In this document: positions 1-8,793 of the stretch, piece after piece
How positions within the stretch are numbered: the first letter of the stretch is position 1
Layout: every line of letters starts with the position of its first letter
Source: Colwellia sp. MB3u-45
GTDB lineage: Bacteria; Pseudomonadota; Gammaproteobacteria; Enterobacterales; Alteromonadaceae
DNA length: 64,000 bases
Assembly (NCBI RefSeq): GCF_014077005.1
Contig: NZ_JACGVC010000049.1
Location: 248,001 to 312,000 of the forward strand
Direction of reading: 5' to 3'
Notes under the pieces: model-generated
Databases searched by the model: none
Told to the model about the DNA's origin: nothing
What the model saw: only the letters and a program-made list of their open reading frames with translations
Translations under genes and position numbers: made by a program

Positions 1-1064
1 TGGCCTATGCGCCTTTTATTATGTCTAAACTTATTTCCGGCACCTTAGCTGTTGAACAACGCCATGTTTCATTACATATTAGCGACGATGGTAAGTCATT
101 GTATAATGATATAAATAATGTCGACAGTATTGAAATAGACGCTAATCCACTCTTTATTAAGCATATCGATGTTAATTTCTATGGCCGAGAATGGAAGTTT
201 ATTGTTAGTTCAAATTTATTCTTTCGAGAGGCTTCAGGTTCTAATCAACCGTATTTCATATTAGCGGGTGGTATTATTATTGATCTTTTGATACTCGCCT
301 TGTTTATTGTACTTTCAAGAGCAAACAAGCAAGCATTAATCTATGCTGACGATATGACTCAGGAACTCAAAATTGGCACTCAACGTCTGATTAGCTCAAA
401 CCAAGATCTTGAACAGTTTGCTTATGTAGCTTCACATGATTTGAAGTCACCTTTAAATGCCATAAAAAAATTAGCCAGTTGGATCACTGAGGATTGTGAA
501 AGCATATTACCTGAGGGCTCCAAAAAACATTTAACATTGCTTAATAGCCGCACTGACAGAATGAATAGGTTACTGGACGATTTACTCGACTACTCTCGTA
601 TTGGCCGACATGAATATAAACCTCAAAAATTTGATTTAGCCATAATAGCTAACGAAATTTTTAGTCTAATAGATCACCCAACAGGCTTTAATTTGTCGGT
701 AGAAAAGCAGATATTACTTTTGCCTAGAACGCCAATAGAAATTATACTACGCAATCTCCTGTCAAATGCCGTAAAACATCACGATAAACCCACGGGTCAC
801 ATTAAAATATTGTATAAAACAATGAATAAAATGCACCATATTAGTGTACAAGATGACGGCCCGGGTATTCCACGCGAATTATTTGATAAAGCGTTAGAAA
901 TGTTTCAAACTTTACGACCCAGAGATAAAGTTGAAGGTAGTGGTATGGGCTTGTCATTATCAAAGAAAACCATCGAATATTATGGCGGCAGTTTAACGAT
1001 TGACTCCGATGGTATTACAGGCACTACCATAGTGCTTTTATGGCCCATTACCACAAAAATATAA
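1..1064 (+). CDS. CHASE-domain sensor histidine kinase, 5' end missing
   Basis: The reading frame is open from the first bases of the window (AYAPFIM precedes the first visible Met at 21), so the gene begins to the left. What remains starts in the second half of a periplasmic domain that resembles CHASE: an 'YAPF' strand, a 'LYND' element and a 'GREWKFIV' strand near its end. One membrane helix follows (about residues 80-100 from position 21), then a short coiled linker and a HisKA dimerisation domain with the phospho-accepting His in 'VASHDLKSPL'. The C-terminal ATPase has the N box (NLLSNAVKHH), G1 box (DDGPGIP) and G2 box (GSGMGLSL), so it looks catalytically intact. Two response regulators follow at once, which suggests a phosphorelay controlling c-di-GMP. 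The ligand cannot be told from the sequence. Confidence 0.88.
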   Translation, partial: AYAPFIMSKLISGTLAVEQRHVSLHISDDGKSLYNDINNVDSIEIDANPLFIKHIDVNFYGREWKFIVSSNLFFREASGSNQPYFILAGGIIIDLLILALFIVLSRANKQALIYADDMTQELKIGTQRLISSNQDLEQFAYVASHDLKSPLNAIKKLASWITEDCESILPEGSKKHLTLLNSRTDRMNRLLDDLLDYSRIGRHEYKPQKFDLAIIANEIFSLIDHPTGFNLSVEKQILLLPRTPIEIILRNLLSNAVKHHDKPTGHIKILYKTMNKMHHISVQDDGPGIPRELFDKALEMFQTLRPRDKVEGSGMGLSLSKKTIEYYGGSLTIDSDGITGTTIVLLWPITTKI

Positions 1065-1109
1065 CAACGCAATACTGGCATTAAACAAGATAAACGGATA
1101 GCTGAGAAA

Positions 1110-1532
1110 ATGACTGAACAAAAAGAAGTAACGCTGTTATTAATTGAAGATGACGATGTCGATGCTATGTCTATAACGCGTGCCTTTGACAAATTGTGCC
1201 TAGGTAACACCATTATTAGAGCAACTGATGGCCTACACGGCTTAGAGTTACTGCGCAGCGGTGCTGTACCCTCTCCTTATATTATATTGCTTGATTTACA
1301 AATGCCGCGTTTAAATGGTTTAGAGTTTTTAGAAAAGATTCGTCAAGATCCACAATTAGACAAGAGTATTATTTTTGTTTTAACGACATCAAAATCAGAT
1401 AAAGATATTACCGCCAGCTACCAAAAAAATATCGCGGGTTACTTTATTAAAGATCAAGTAGGAGACGGTTTTTTAGACATCGTAAAGGTGCTCAAAGGCT
1501 ATTGGAAAATAGTTCTTTTCCCAGAAAGTTAA
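1110..1532 (+). CDS. Single-domain response regulator (Rcp1/CheY-like)
   Basis: A stand-alone receiver of 140 residues. It has the acidic cluster 'EDDDVD' near the N-terminus, the phospho-acceptor Asp in 'LLDLQMP', the switch Thr in 'VLTTSK' and the conserved Lys in 'YFIKDQ'. The Rcp1-like subfamily, with an 'LDLQMPRLNG' core and no output domain, usually receives phosphate from a kinase encoded next door. The gene starts 45 bp after the kinase and 46 bp before the REC-GGDEF-EAL gene, all on one strand, so a three-gene operon is likely. It could be a shuttle or phosphate sink between the kinase and the third protein. That role is inferred from position. Confidence 0.9.
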   Translation: MTEQKEVTLLLIEDDDVDAMSITRAFDKLCLGNTIIRATDGLHGLELLRSGAVPSPYIILLDLQMPRLNGLEFLEKIRQDPQLDKSIIFVLTTSKSDKDITASYQKNIAGYFIKDQVGDGFLDIVKVLKGYWKIVLFPES

Positions 1533-1578
1533 ACAAATCAGCCATACTTTTACCGTGATGATCACGAAAGGATAAAAT

Positions 1579-3267
1579 TTGAATATTTTAATTGTTGACG
1601 ACGACGTTGTCGATCGCGAACACCTTATAAGAACATTAAATAAAGCTAATAGCGACTGTCATATTGTTGAAACTGAGTCAGTAGATGAAGGCTTAGCGGC
1701 CTTCAAAGCTGAAAAATTTGATGTGGTGTTATTAGATTACCGCATGCCCAAACGTGACGGTATTGAATTATTACTAGAGTTACGCAGCGCTTTAGTAGAT
1801 CAATCTGTTGCCATTATTATGCTGAGTAATTCTGAAGAGTCAGATTTAGCGTTAGAATGCATCAAAAATGGTGCGCAAGACTTTTTACTTAAATCAGAGG
1901 TCACTTCATCAAGGTTACAACGTGCAATACTACAATCTCAAACACGCTTTGAATTAGAGAAAAAACTTTATAAAAGTTACCAAGAAGCAAGAGAGCTAGC
2001 AGAACATGACTCATTAACTGGCTTAGCTAATCGTTACGTATTTGAAGAGGCTTTACGTTTAAACATTACACAACAACCTCGTGATGACGCTAAATTAGCC
2101 TTAATATTATTCGACCTTGATAATTTCAAGTTCATTAACGATAGCCATGGCCATGATATTGGCGATCTATTGTTAAAACAAGTATCCAATAGAGTCTACA
2201 AGTGCCTGCGTGAAAATGAATTATTTGCGCGTGTAGGTGGAGACGAATTTGCTATTATATTAAGCCACTTAAAATCTGTAGACAATGCAACTAGAGTAAC
2301 CCAACGAATATTAAATTGTTTTGATGAGGCATTTAATATTTTAGGTATAGAAATAAAAATGGGCGCAAGTATTGGTATTGCCATATTCCCTGACAATAGC
2401 ATCAGCGCTACTGAATTACTTAAATATGCCGACATTGCCATGTATCGCGCAAAAAAATTGGGTCGAAATCAAATATGCTATTTTGAAAAAAAAATGCAAG
2501 AGCAATTTTTACAACAATACCAAATTGAAGCTAATTTAGTTGGTGCTTTAGAGCGCGATGAATTTATATTACATTACCAACCTATAGTTGACACAGTCAC
2601 ATTACAAGTTATCGGCTTTGAAGCATTAATACGCTGGAACTTTCAAAACACCTTGCACTTTCCAGATAGTTTTATACCTATCGCTGAGTCTTCTCGTGCC
2701 ATTATTGATATTGGTCGCTGGGTGATAGCCCAAGCCATATATCAAATATCAACATGGAATTTACGCAACGACAAAGCATTATCCATCGCCATTAATTTAT
2801 CAAGCGTACAATTGGCTGATAGAACATTGATCAGTTTCATCAAAAGCATAATAGAAAAATATCAGGTACCACCTGCATTGATAGAATTTGAACTCACTGA
2901 AACGGCTTTACTTGACAACAGTAGTCAAGCGATTGCGGTTATCGAATCAATTAGCCAGTTAGGTTGCCATATTGCATTAGATGATTTTGGCACTGGGTTT
3001 TCGTCAGTATCACATTTACAAAATTTCCCCATTAATACCGTTAAAATTGACAAGTCGTTAATGCTTGCCTCCAATGAGCCAAAAACACGAGCCTTAGTAG
3101 ATGGCCTTACCGCTATGCTGCATTCTTTAGGCTTAAATATTGTCGCAGAGGGTATTGAAGATGAAAATAATTTACGTTTATGCCAACAACTTAATATTCA
3201 GCGCATACAAGGCTACTTTTTTTCTAAACCGTTAAGTACTGCATGCATTGAGAAGAAATATCTCTAA
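1579..3267 (+). CDS. Response regulator with GGDEF and EAL domains (c-di-GMP turnover)
   Basis: The protein has 562 residues: a receiver (about 1-120, Asp in 'LLDYRMP'), a GGDEF domain (about 140-300) and an EAL domain (about 315-555). The cyclase signature is intact (RVGGDEF), and so are the phosphodiesterase signatures 'GFEALIRW', 'ELTETAL', 'DDFGTGFSS' and 'AEGIE', so both activities are possible. The usual inhibitory RxxD site five residues before GGDEF reads RENE, so product inhibition may be weak. The start codon is TTG, supported by AAAGGA about 8 bases upstream and by 'NILIVDDD' beginning immediately. As third gene of the operon it is the probable output of the upstream kinase, coupling its signal to c-di-GMP. 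Confidence 0.93.
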   Translation: MNILIVDDDVVDREHLIRTLNKANSDCHIVETESVDEGLAAFKAEKFDVVLLDYRMPKRDGIELLLELRSALVDQSVAIIMLSNSEESDLALECIKNGAQDFLLKSEVTSSRLQRAILQSQTRFELEKKLYKSYQEARELAEHDSLTGLANRYVFEEALRLNITQQPRDDAKLALILFDLDNFKFINDSHGHDIGDLLLKQVSNRVYKCLRENELFARVGGDEFAIILSHLKSVDNATRVTQRILNCFDEAFNILGIEIKMGASIGIAIFPDNSISATELLKYADIAMYRAKKLGRNQICYFEKKMQEQFLQQYQIEANLVGALERDEFILHYQPIVDTVTLQVIGFEALIRWNFQNTLHFPDSFIPIAESSRAIIDIGRWVIAQAIYQISTWNLRNDKALSIAINLSSVQLADRTLISFIKSIIEKYQVPPALIEFELTETALLDNSSQAIAVIESISQLGCHIALDDFGTGFSSVSHLQNFPINTVKIDKSLMLASNEPKTRALVDGLTAMLHSLGLNIVAEGIEDENNLRLCQQLNIQRIQGYFFSKPLSTACIEKKYL

Positions 3268-3464
3268 TGCATTTCACTGTCCCTACTCACGGTACCGTTT
3301 TATTTAAGCGCTTTGGTTTTGATATTTAGTTTGCAATTACCTGACCAAAAACTTAATCTGATTTTAAGATATAGCTAGGTTAAGTCACTGATTTTATTTT
3401 GCAATAAGTCTGCTCAATCAGCGTTCTTATTGATACTTTACCTAAATAGTTTTAAAAGGAAATT

Positions 3465-4124
3465 ATGATAAATCGTCTTTTAAATACCTCAAGCATTGTT
3501 ATTACGCTTTTAGTACTTTGTACGCAAGCAAGCGCCGAGTCTTTTCTAGTGCAAGATCAGCATGGGTTGCCACTTAAAAATGCAGTATTGGAGTTCTCTG
3601 TAACCAATCCTGCTGCTGAGGCTGTGTCACCACCAAATACTTTGATTATGGATCAGGTTGATAAACTTTTTAAACCCGAGGTGTTAGTTATCCATCAAGG
3701 TGACTATGTTAATTTCCCCAATAGTGACAACATCAGGCATCATGTTTACTCGTTTTCATCGGTAAAACCTTTTGAATTAAAACTTTACTCAGGAAAATCT
3801 AAAGCACCATTACAGTTTGATGTTGCCGGCGTGGCTGTATTAGGCTGCAACATACACGACTCCATGATTGGTTATATTTATATTGCTAGCTCAACGCAGG
3901 TATTAATGACTAACGAGCAAGGCATAGCAAGATTAGCAGATACGGTTGCATACGATAGCGTTAATGTTTGGCATGCAAGTTCGGTTACTCGCTTAACAAA
4001 TATGAGTTATGAAGATTTGTCTAAAAGCAAAAATAATAATGGCGCATTGGTGATTAATTTAGTTGTTGAAGCGCCTGAGCCACGCAATACCTTTCAAAGT
4101 ATCTTCAAAAAAAATGGCCAGTAA
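3465..4124 (+). CDS. Periplasmic cupredoxin-like (MauL-type) copper protein
   Basis: A 219-residue secreted protein with a signal peptide ending near 'TQASAES'. The core is a plastocyanin-like domain (about residues 60-142). His92/His93 lies in 'NIRHHVYSF', and a C-terminal ligand loop has Cys128, His131 and Met134 (C-x2-H-x2-M), so all type-1 copper ligands are present. Proteins of this kind are often auto-named methylamine utilization protein, but no other methylamine genes are here. The ATG has AAAGGA about 5 bases upstream. The stop codon lies inside the start of the next gene (11-base overlap), so the product is probably translated together with the c-di-GMP sensor that follows. It may carry electrons or sense copper/redox state in the periplasm (inferred). 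Confidence 0.85.
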   Translation: MINRLLNTSSIVITLLVLCTQASAESFLVQDQHGLPLKNAVLEFSVTNPAAEAVSPPNTLIMDQVDKLFKPEVLVIHQGDYVNFPNSDNIRHHVYSFSSVKPFELKLYSGKSKAPLQFDVAGVAVLGCNIHDSMIGYIYIASSTQVLMTNEQGIARLADTVAYDSVNVWHASSVTRLTNMSYEDLSKSKNNNGALVINLVVEAPEPRNTFQSIFKKNGQ

Positions 4125-6432
4125 ACTTACTCTACGTAAACAAATCACTTTTCTAGGTGTGTCACTGGTTGTTTTAACGGTGGCCAGTTTATTAGCCGTG
4201 TCTTTGTGGAAAACCATATCGTCACATAACCTACAAATAAATCAACGTATTACCAGTGCTGAAAACGTATTAATAGAGTATTTACAAGCCAAAGAAGAAT
4301 TACTGCTGACGGCATCAAAAGTGCTGACGGCAGACTTCGGTTTTAAGCAAGCGGTTGCCTCACGTGATCAGGCCACTATTGCTAGCGTGTTACAAAACCA
4401 TGGTTCTCGAATTAATGCGAGTTTAATGGTGCTAAGTGATTTAAATGGTGAAATTATTTCTTCAAGTAATAACCAACTTACCTTTGACTCGACCTTAAGC
4501 CAAAGCTTAATGGCCATAAAACAAAACTTGAATAAAACTCAGTTAATGCTGCTTGGTGGTAATTTATACCAACTCATTGTTTTGCCGGTTGAAGCACCCA
4601 GAACCATTGCCTACTCTGTCATAGGTTTCCAAATAGATCAGGCCTTCGTTAATGAGTTAAAAAGGCTAATGACGGTTGAAGTTAGCTTTATTTATAACGA
4701 TGCACTGATTATATCGACTTTGCAAAATATCGATGCCAGCCATAAAGAACATTTTAAGAAAACCGATAACTCGTGGTTACTCTTTGAAAGAAAGCTTTAT
4801 GAGAACAAGCTGATAACATTTACTGATTCGCAAAATCATGAATACATTGCACAATTGTCTGTAGATTTATCTCCAAGCTATATAGAACTTGATAAATTAG
4901 TCGCTATTACACTGTTAATTTCGCTTTTGATCATTGGCATTACCGCCATTGTTTGTAGTTTTATTGCCAGAAGCCTCACTAAACCTCTGCAGCAACTTAC
5001 GCAATTAAGCCATGACTTTGCTCGCGGTAAATATGAGCATAACAGTATGATGTCAGACGGTGGTGTAGAAGTGCTCCGGCTTTACACCAGCTTTATTCAA
5101 ATGGGTAAAAAAATTGAACAACGTGAAATTAAAATTAATTATCAGGCAAAACATGACGCGTTAACTGATGTTTATAATCGCACTACTTTTCTTGAACTGC
5201 TGGCAGAAAAAATCGCCTTACATGATCATAACACTGACGGTTCATTATTGCTGATGGCAATAAACGTACGCAATTTTAAACGCATAAACGATAGTTTAGG
5301 CTCAAGCACTGGTGATCTTACCCTTAGGTCTGTTGTCGAAAGGATTAAAGCCATTTATCCAGAACAAACATTAATGGTAGGACGATTTTCAGGTACTGAA
5401 TTTTGGGTGGTTATTAACCTAAAAAACAATGAAAGTTATGAGGATATTATTGAACATTTTTTACCGCCTTTAAGAGCACCGTTAAAAGTTAATAAACTCT
5501 GGTTGAATTTAAATTATTGTCTTGGCACTTGTCTTTTCCCCGAGCAAAGTAGCGATGTAAAAGCAGTAGTGCGAAGAACGACTATTGCTTTGGAAGCTGC
5601 AAAAACAGAAAATGCAACGCTAAGAGCTTACCAAAGTGGTGAAGATGAAGCCTATTTAGAAAGGTTAAATTTACTTGAAGAACTCAGAGAAACATTAACA
5701 CGTGATGATGGCGAGTTGTTCATGGTTTATCAACCCAAGCTCAATTTAGAAAACGGAAAAATAGAAAAAGTAGAGTCATTAATTCGTTGGATAAAACCGA
5801 ATGGACAATTTGTCTCTCCTGAGTTATTTATTGATTTAGCTGAGCAATCGGGGCTTATTATTAAATTAACCCATTGGGTCATAGATACGGTATTTAAGCA
5901 GCAACAAGAGTGGCAAGCTAAAAACCTTAAGCTTAAGGTTGCCATCAATATATCAGCGCAGGACATGATCCATACTGATTTTATTGACTTTGTTTTTGAA
6001 AAAATTTCACAATACCATGTCGATCCTAAACTTGTTACCTTAGAAATAACTGAACGAGATATTATGACTAATGAAGATTTAGTGATTAGTCGACTCACAC
6101 AGTTAAAGCAGACCGGTATACAAATCTCTGTTGATGACTACGGTATTGGTGAATCATCTTTAGGTAAATTAAAGCAATTACCCATTGATGAGTTAAAAAT
6201 AGATAAAGCCTTTATACTTGAATTAGACACATCAGAAAAAGACCAATACATTGTTCAATCTACCATAGAGTTGAGCCACCAATTAGGTTTTAGTGTGGTT
6301 GCTGAAGGTGTAGAAAATAAAGCGTCTCTAGATATGCTCAAAGCAATGAAATGTAACCATGCACAAGGTTACTTTATTTCACGTCCCATTAAATCAGCTG
6401 AATTACTAATATGGTTAAATGCCTATGAATAA
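4114..6432 (+). CDS. Membrane sensor with degenerate GGDEF and EAL-type domain
   Basis: The ATG at 4114 is preferred over an in-frame ATG at 4063, because it leaves only an 11-base overlap with the upstream gene; the product has 772 residues. Order: TM1 (about 13-33); a periplasmic sensor resembling dCache_3 with 'LTADFGFKQAVASRD' (about 35-260); TM2 (about 265-285); HAMP; GGDEF-like; EAL-like. The cyclase signature is SGTEF at about 426-430, so cyclase activity is unlikely. The EAL motif reads ESL (about 554), with 'LEITERD', 'DDYGIGESS' and 'AEGVEN' downstream; the metal-binding acids appear kept, so hydrolysis or binding is possible. The architecture recalls LapD-type receptors. It sits between a copper protein and an envelope protein/hemoglobin pair, so a redox or gas signal is plausible (inferred). 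Confidence 0.9.
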   Translation: MASKLTLRKQITFLGVSLVVLTVASLLAVSLWKTISSHNLQINQRITSAENVLIEYLQAKEELLLTASKVLTADFGFKQAVASRDQATIASVLQNHGSRINASLMVLSDLNGEIISSSNNQLTFDSTLSQSLMAIKQNLNKTQLMLLGGNLYQLIVLPVEAPRTIAYSVIGFQIDQAFVNELKRLMTVEVSFIYNDALIISTLQNIDASHKEHFKKTDNSWLLFERKLYENKLITFTDSQNHEYIAQLSVDLSPSYIELDKLVAITLLISLLIIGITAIVCSFIARSLTKPLQQLTQLSHDFARGKYEHNSMMSDGGVEVLRLYTSFIQMGKKIEQREIKINYQAKHDALTDVYNRTTFLELLAEKIALHDHNTDGSLLLMAINVRNFKRINDSLGSSTGDLTLRSVVERIKAIYPEQTLMVGRFSGTEFWVVINLKNNESYEDIIEHFLPPLRAPLKVNKLWLNLNYCLGTCLFPEQSSDVKAVVRRTTIALEAAKTENATLRAYQSGEDEAYLERLNLLEELRETLTRDDGELFMVYQPKLNLENGKIEKVESLIRWIKPNGQFVSPELFIDLAEQSGLIIKLTHWVIDTVFKQQQEWQAKNLKLKVAINISAQDMIHTDFIDFVFEKISQYHVDPKLVTLEITERDIMTNEDLVISRLTQLKQTGIQISVDDYGIGESSLGKLKQLPIDELKIDKAFILELDTSEKDQYIVQSTIELSHQLGFSVVAEGVENKASLDMLKAMKCNHAQGYFISRPIKSAELLIWLNAYE

Positions 6433-7258
6433 AATATCACCCTTACTTTATGGCTGTTTTCTTGCGCTTTGCTCTGCCAACTGCTCAGCTGAAGGTAAAA
6501 TATTAGCCACGCCAGGGGTTTCTCAAATTGAAGGCTCTGGCGGCGGTGGCATTGTACCTTGGGCGCAGTTAGCCGGCTATGCGACTGAAGAAAGTATCTC
6601 GGTCAGTGCGGCGTGTAGTCGAGTTACTGTTAAAGATTTTTCTTTAGATAGCTGTGCTGTACAGGCAAATTTATATGACACAATAGAATTGTCGTATGCT
6701 AAACAAAGCTTTGAAGTAACCCCGCTTAAACTGAATTTAAAGCAAAATATTATTGGAGCAAAAATTAATTTATTTGGCGATTTAGTCTACTCCACTATGC
6801 CGCAAGTGAGTTTAGGCATTCAATCAAAAAGATTAAAAACCAGTGATGTCGCATTTTCATTAGGTGCAAAAAAAGATACTGGCACTGATGTTTACATCGC
6901 CGCAAGTAAACTGCACCTAGGCTTTATTAATGGTTACAACTGGTTATGGAACGTTACCGCCAGACATACTAAAAGCAATCAACTAGGCTTGCTGGGTTTT
7001 GGTGGTGCTCATGAAAAGAAAAAAATTCAATTAGAAGTTTCAAGCGCTATTTTACTTAACCGACACTTAGCCCTTGGTGTCGAATTTAGGCAAAAACCTG
7101 ATAACTTAAATTTGGGTGAAGACCACTGGAAAGATATTTTCATTGCCTGGTTTCCCAATAAACATCTTAGCGTGACATTGGCCTATGTTGACTTAGGTAG
7201 TATTGCCGCCATTGACAAACAAACCGGTTGGTATTTATCAACTATGTGGTATTTATAA
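6425..7258 (+). CDS. DUF3034 family envelope protein
   Basis: A secreted protein of about 277 residues with a signal peptide ending near 'SANCSAEG'. I recognise the DUF3034 pattern: a glycine-rich start with 'GIVPWAQLAGYAT', then 'TDVYIAASK', 'GLLGFGG', 'EFRQKPDNL' and a closing 'LAYVDLGSI' with an aromatic C-terminus. Alternating hydrophobic strands and the terminal aromatic residue suggest an outer-membrane beta-barrel; no function is established to my knowledge. The ATG at 6425 overlaps the stop of the sensor gene, and an ATG two codons earlier (6419) is also possible. The stop overlaps the next start as TAATG. This coupling ties it to the copper protein, sensor and hemoglobin. Confidence 0.82.
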   Translation: MNKISPLLYGCFLALCSANCSAEGKILATPGVSQIEGSGGGGIVPWAQLAGYATEESISVSAACSRVTVKDFSLDSCAVQANLYDTIELSYAKQSFEVTPLKLNLKQNIIGAKINLFGDLVYSTMPQVSLGIQSKRLKTSDVAFSLGAKKDTGTDVYIAASKLHLGFINGYNWLWNVTARHTKSNQLGLLGFGGAHEKKKIQLEVSSAILLNRHLALGVEFRQKPDNLNLGEDHWKDIFIAWFPNKHLSVTLAYVDLGSIAAIDKQTGWYLSTMWYL

Positions 7259-7752
7259 TGAAAACTGGAATAACGAATATGACAAAAGCAATAATATTAC
7301 TGCTATTAATGAGTTGTTTAGCTTGCTCTTCGCCTAGCGAGAATATTGATAGTCATAGTGATAGCCACATTGATAGTAATAATCATGCACAGACCGAGCC
7401 CAGCCTTTATCAAGAAATGGGTGAAAAGCCAGCACTTGATAACATCATTGATAATTTAATTAATATTATTGGTCAAGATGATGTGGTGTTTTCTCACTTT
7501 GCTCAAAGTAATGTCACCCGTTTTAAAGACCAACTCACGGTGTTTTTGTGCCATTTAGCTGACGGTCCTTGTCAATACAAAGGTGACAGTATGAAAGATA
7601 TTCATCAAGGCATGTATATCAATAAAAACGAATTTAATCATTTTGTTGAGCTTTTTATTGAGGCTATGGATAATGCAGATATTAGCTACCCAATCCAAAA
7701 CAAATTATTAGCGCGACTTGCGCCACTCAGAAAAACCATCATTAAAATATAA
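7258..7752 (+). CDS. Lipoprotein group 1 truncated hemoglobin
   Basis: 164 residues from the ATG that overlaps the previous stop (TAATG); ATG at 7279 is an alternative. The N-terminus looks like a lipoprotein signal with the lipidated Cys at 20 (LMSC), then a His/Ser/Asp-rich linker (about 33-45). The globin core matches group 1 truncated hemoglobins: 'SLYQEMGEKPALDNI', the 'LADGPCQYKGDSMKDIH' segment, and proximal His116. At helix B the usual Phe-Tyr pair aligns by eye with Leu-Ile, so the distal Tyr B10 appears missing, which could change ligand handling. Export and membrane anchoring are unusual for this family, which is mostly cytosolic. It probably binds O2, NO or another gas as the last member of the four-gene operon (inferred). 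Confidence 0.8.
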   Translation: MKTGITNMTKAIILLLLMSCLACSSPSENIDSHSDSHIDSNNHAQTEPSLYQEMGEKPALDNIIDNLINIIGQDDVVFSHFAQSNVTRFKDQLTVFLCHLADGPCQYKGDSMKDIHQGMYINKNEFNHFVELFIEAMDNADISYPIQNKLLARLAPLRKTIIKI

Positions 7753-7913
7753 CAACTTTCTGTCAGTACACTGTCAGTAAACTTGGGGCTAAAGCTGCTG
7801 GCATACAAGCTAATTGAAAAACAGTGTCGGTTACATGCTCCAGTATAGCGTTTTAAACCAGTAACTTTAGTGCTTGTTAAAACTTTATATGCGCAGTTAA
7901 ACTAGCGGCTAAA

Positions 7914-8780
7914 TTACTTATCGCTTTTGTCATTGTTGTTGTTGTTGTTGTTAGTAGATGAAAGTGGAAAAGGGCTTGTCGCCGTACCCGCATATAAACT
8001 TACGTGTGGAAAAGGTATTTCAATTCCTTGCTGATCAAACGCGTTTTTAATCTCTATATACATGCTATTTCTCAAGGTTAGAAAATTCTCTCGTATCGCC
8101 CACACTGAAAACTGAATATCAATAGAAGAGCTACCAAAGCCAGTTATGATAAAAACTGGCGCCGGCTCTTCTAAACAAATTAAATTTTTCGCCGCAATAT
8201 CCATCAATATATTACGTACTTTTTCAATGTCTTCTTTATAGGCAATACCAATGATTAAATCAGCACGCCTAATCGGATATTTGGTCAGTGTGGTGACCGC
8301 GCTTTTTATCATACTTTCATTGGGAATACGGACAAACAAGTTGTCAAACGTACGTAGTTTAACTGAGAGTAAATCAATCGATATAACTTCACCGGTAATG
8401 TCGTTGACACGAATAACATCGGTAATAGAAAAGGGCCGTTCAATCATCAAGAATAAACCACTAATTAAGTTTGATGCTGACGTTTGAGAAGCAAACCCTA
8501 AAGCAACAGTAAAAATGCCCGCTGCGCCAAGTAAAATACTGAGATCAATACCGATATTATCTAAGGCTGAAATGGTAACTAAAATTAAAATACCGTAAAA
8601 AATAGTTCTTTTAAGGAATAACTGCCCATGAGCCGTCATTTTATGCTGACATACTTTAACAATAGCACTGCTGATTAAGCGCGCGATGATAAAACCAATA
8701 ATAAACAATAAAGTAGCCTGAATAAAAGCAAATAAATGTGAGGCTTTTAGTAGCTCGATAAACGCTATGATGTCTTTCAC
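7914..8780 (-). CDS. Small-conductance mechanosensitive channel (MscS family)
   Basis: About 288 residues, the usual size for the minimal MscS family. Three membrane segments occur in the N-terminal 115 residues. The pore helix region reads 'ILLGAAGIFTVALGFASQ', rich in Gly/Ala as expected, then 'NLISGLFLMIERPF' and the beta domain with 'VRIPNESM'. I chose a GTG start at 8780, because AAGAGAG lies about 5 bases upstream and it begins just after the upstream stop at 8794. An ATG at 8858 would overlap the neighbour by 65 bases. The C-terminus carries a run of seven Asn followed by Asp/Lys. Channels of this family release solutes on hypo-osmotic shock. The upstream DUF432-like gene is probably cotranscribed. 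Confidence 0.9.
   Translation of the reverse strand: MKDIIAFIELLKASHLFAFIQATLLFIIGFIIARLISSAIVKVCQHKMTAHGQLFLKRTIFYGILILVTISALDNIGIDLSILLGAAGIFTVALGFASQTSASNLISGLFLMIERPFSITDVIRVNDITGEVISIDLLSVKLRTFDNLFVRIPNESMIKSAVTTLTKYPIRRADLIIGIAYKEDIEKVRNILMDIAAKNLICLEEPAPVFIITGFGSSSIDIQFSVWAIRENFLTLRNSMYIEIKNAFDQQGIEIPFPHVSLYAGTATSPFPLSSTNNNNNNNDKSDK
7933..7950. repeat. TTG trinucleotide repeat (6 units) in the mscS 3' end
   Basis: Six perfect TTG units on the plus strand encode the poly-Asn tract at the C-terminus of the MscS-type protein on the minus strand, with a seventh Asn as AAT. Changes in unit number keep the frame, so tail length can vary without loss of function. Confidence 0.85.
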
Positions 8781-8793
8781 AAAATCTCTCTTT

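Noticed and set aside
3268-3464. c-di-GMP riboswitch ahead of the copper-protein operon
   Set aside because: I searched by eye for the GEMM core and saw no matching conserved bases.
3465-4124. Methylamine dehydrogenase accessory role (MauL)
   Set aside because: No other mau genes lie nearby; the cupredoxin fold and operon context point elsewhere.
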